DNA of 43,197 nt, from assembly GCF_001276715.1 (NCBI RefSeq), contig NZ_LIUQ01000055.1, positions 1-43,197 of the forward strand, written 5' to 3'. The notes below the pieces were generated by a model. The model saw only the letters and a list, made by a program, of their open reading frames with translations. It searched no databases and had not been told where the DNA came from. This document shows, piece after piece, positions 41,505 through 43,197 of this stretch. A program made the position numbers and the translations under genes. The stretch comes from Planktothricoides sp. SR001 (GTDB lineage Bacteria; Cyanobacteriota; Cyanobacteriia; Cyanobacteriales; Laspinemataceae). Each line of letters opens with the position of its first letter. The stretch's first letter is position 1.

Positions 41505-42863
41505 TTACAGTACGGCAATTTTCTGCCATCGGCCTTGGACAAATATCCACAGCAAGATCGCAGACCGAACGATCCAGTCACAGGTGGAACCCATCCAAAC
41601 ACCGATTAAGCCGAGGTGAAAGATAAAGACAAATAAATAGGTGGCGATCATGCGGACTAAAAACCAACCGGCTAAGGAGATATAGAAGGCTGTGCGAGTA
41701 TCTCCGGCACCCCGGAGGACTTGTTCGAGGACGATGCTAGTGGCCATGAATGGTTGCGCGATCGCCACTATGACTAAACAAGGCACCCCAGCAGCAACAA
41801 TTTCTGGATCTTGGGAAAATACCTCTAAAATTCCCTGGGGAACGAGTAAAAACATGATGCTGCCAACACTGAGGACAGCGATCGCCAACCCCAGGGACAC
41901 TTGTCCACCAATTGCGGCACTTTTGAGAGATTTCGCCCCTAATTGCTGAGAAACGATCGCCGCTGTAGCAATGCCAAACCCTTCGGCAATCTGATATTGA
42001 ATTAACTCGATACTTTCGGTGACTTCATAAGTCGCCATCGCTAAATCACCCAGGGTGGCCAAAATCGCGGTAAAACCCAAATAACCCAAGCTGCGAAATA
42101 GTCTTTCACTAAAAATTGGGGCGGACAAATCCAAAACCCGACCGAGGGCAGCGAGTTCCCCACCCCGACGACGGGGAGAAATAGTCTGAAGGTGACGATA
42201 GAGAATTCTCCCCAAGACGATCGCATTAACCCCCATTGCCACTACGGTGCCGATCGCCGCACCCCGCACTCCCAACTCTGGCAAGCCAAAATGCCCGAAA
42301 ATCAGGCCATAGTTGATGGCGAAGTTCACCCCATTAGCGATCGCCGCCACAAAAAAAGGGGTTTTGGTATTCCCCGAACCTTGGAGTAACGCCGCAGCCA
42401 TCATCGAACTCAACTGCAACGGCATCCCCGAAAGGACAATTCTGAGATATTCGTGGGCGGCAGTTTGCACTTCCACGCTGCCGAAGGGAAACCATCCGAG
42501 TATATCGTCGAGGGCAAACCAACTGAAGATAGCGATCGCCATGCCCAGAATTAAGGAAAATAGCCAACAAACCCGCACCACCGCAGCAGCTAAAGCGGGC
42601 TTATTCGCCCCCACTGCCCGTCCCATCAAAGCGATCGCCCCCACGGACGCCCCGGAAAACGTGGTAGAAATACACCAATCCAGGGAACTACTGACTCGCA
42701 TTGATGCCAATGCCGTAGTCGAATAATGGCCTAGCATAATGCGATCGAGCAAAAACACTAAGCTTTGCAACAGCAATTGGGCGATCGCGGGCATCGCCAA
42801 CCGCAACACCTCCTCACCCATACTTCTCGTCAACGGGGGTTTCGCGTAATAAAACTGACTCAC
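41505..42863 (-). CDS. MATE-family efflux transporter
   Basis: This 452-residue protein has about twelve transmembrane segments. Family marks include LRLAMPAIAQLLLQSLVFLLDRIMLGHYS at the start, PLQLSSMMAAALLQGSGNTKTPF and, in the second half, QPFMATSIVLEQVLRGAGDTRTAF. It exports cationic compounds or metabolites using a Na+ or H+ gradient. The GTG at 42863 is taken as start with GGGAG/GAGG upstream; an ATG at 42821 (with GAGAAG upstream) is an alternative. The substrate is unknown. Confidence 0.93.
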   Translation of the reverse strand: MSQFYYAKPPLTRSMGEEVLRLAMPAIAQLLLQSLVFLLDRIMLGHYSTTALASMRVSSSLDWCISTTFSGASVGAIALMGRAVGANKPALAAAVVRVCWLFSLILGMAIAIFSWFALDDILGWFPFGSVEVQTAAHEYLRIVLSGMPLQLSSMMAAALLQGSGNTKTPFFVAAIANGVNFAINYGLIFGHFGLPELGVRGAAIGTVVAMGVNAIVLGRILYRHLQTISPRRRGGELAALGRVLDLSAPIFSERLFRSLGYLGFTAILATLGDLAMATYEVTESIELIQYQIAEGFGIATAAIVSQQLGAKSLKSAAIGGQVSLGLAIAVLSVGSIMFLLVPQGILEVFSQDPEIVAAGVPCLVIVAIAQPFMATSIVLEQVLRGAGDTRTAFYISLAGWFLVRMIATYLFVFIFHLGLIGVWMGSTCDWIVRSAILLWIFVQGRWQKIAVL

Positions 42864-43114
42864 CTCACACTCCCAGAAAACTCTCTCAAAAAAATCTGTT
42901 GCCTTTTCAATAGACGCGATACACCCCTAAATCGCCTCAAACCTAAATCGCCGCAACCCTAAATTAATAAATAACTATTTAGTGATATCTAATTCGGGAT
43001 ACGAGACAAATACCTAATCCCTTGCCTAATCCCTTCTCTGTTATAGCCAAACATCTGCACTAAAATTTAGACAGCCAGCCTGAAGACAAATCATCATAAG
43101 GATCGGCCAAAATT

Positions 43115-43197
43115 ATGACAGCAATTTTAGCGACCCAACCCAGTACCGAATCAACCAGCGAATCAACCACCGAATCAACCACCGAATCAAACCCGGA
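43115..43197 (+). CDS. Start of a gene cut by the window edge
   Basis: An ATG at 43115 opens a frame reading MTAILATQPSTESTSESTTE and continues to the end of the window. The repetition comes from GAATCAACCACC units. AAGGA lies upstream at 43098-43102. The N-terminus is low-complexity Ser/Thr/Glu; nothing can be said about the protein. MATE and this gene are divergent. Confidence 0.5.
   Translation, partial: MTAILATQPSTESTSESTTESTTESNP

Noticed and set aside
1-43197. tRNA, rRNA or other structural RNA genes
   Set aside because: No cloverleaf-like sequence with CCA-adjacent stems or conserved rRNA segment was spotted by eye; tRNAscan-SE and Infernal would be decisive.

Overview
The window looks like chromosomal DNA from a filamentous cyanobacterium, most likely an Oscillatoriales-type organism. 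The octamer GCGATCGC (HIP1) recurs throughout, in genes and between them. Protein families typical of cyanobacteria (Uma2 endonuclease, DUF-type GAF protein, ArsP-type permease, fused siroheme/haem enzyme) are present. The gaps are filled with dispersed palindromes such as AGAAACCCGGTTTCT and GTAGGGGCGAA...TTCGCCCCTAC. No rRNA or tRNA gene and no CRISPR array was seen.

Layout. 1-3850: repeats, a zinc-type dehydrogenase, a membrane/coiled-coil protein and a long low-complexity stretch. 4155-4711: two tandem paralogous small proteins ending in an HSVRRGWI motif, convergent with a fused CobA-HemD (4704-6368). 6567-10756: a defence-like block with a translationally coupled HEPN-like protein and KGGVGR-type ParA/AAA double ATPase, a remnant of a type I DNA methylase, and a Uma2 nuclease. 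11018-13416: a metal(loid)-response cluster (MerR regulator, a 20-bp palindromic operator, a CxxC thioredoxin-like protein and an ArsP-family permease), followed by a tandem-domain universal stress protein. 15121-18560: a broken tnpB and a type II restriction-modification pair. 18694-21627: gcvP. 22002-23989: two carbohydrate-binding proteins that share an almost identical ricin-type C-terminal module. 24185-27157: small uncharacterised proteins, including a 35-residue membrane peptide. 27362-32060: a GAF protein divergent from a nine-TPR membrane protein. 32446-32780: a Phd-type antitoxin with a truncated VapC. 32791-43197: membrane protein, 2OG-Fe(II) oxygenase, a repeat-containing helical protein, a J-domain protein, SAM methyltransferase, rsmG, aldo/keto reductase, NfeD-like small protein, MATE transporter, and the start of a final gene cut by the window edge.

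How parts work together. The HEPN-like/ATPase pair, the restriction-modification pair, the hsdM remnant and the broken toxin-antitoxin and tnpB loci show repeated gain and decay of defence and mobile genes around a housekeeping background (gcvP, rsmG, cobA-hemD). The best candidate for an under-described system is the two-gene HEPN-like/KGGVGR double-ATPase operon. The tandem RRGW small proteins and the lectin pair with a shared module are the next most interesting. All functional assignments rest on motif recognition by eye; no database search was run.
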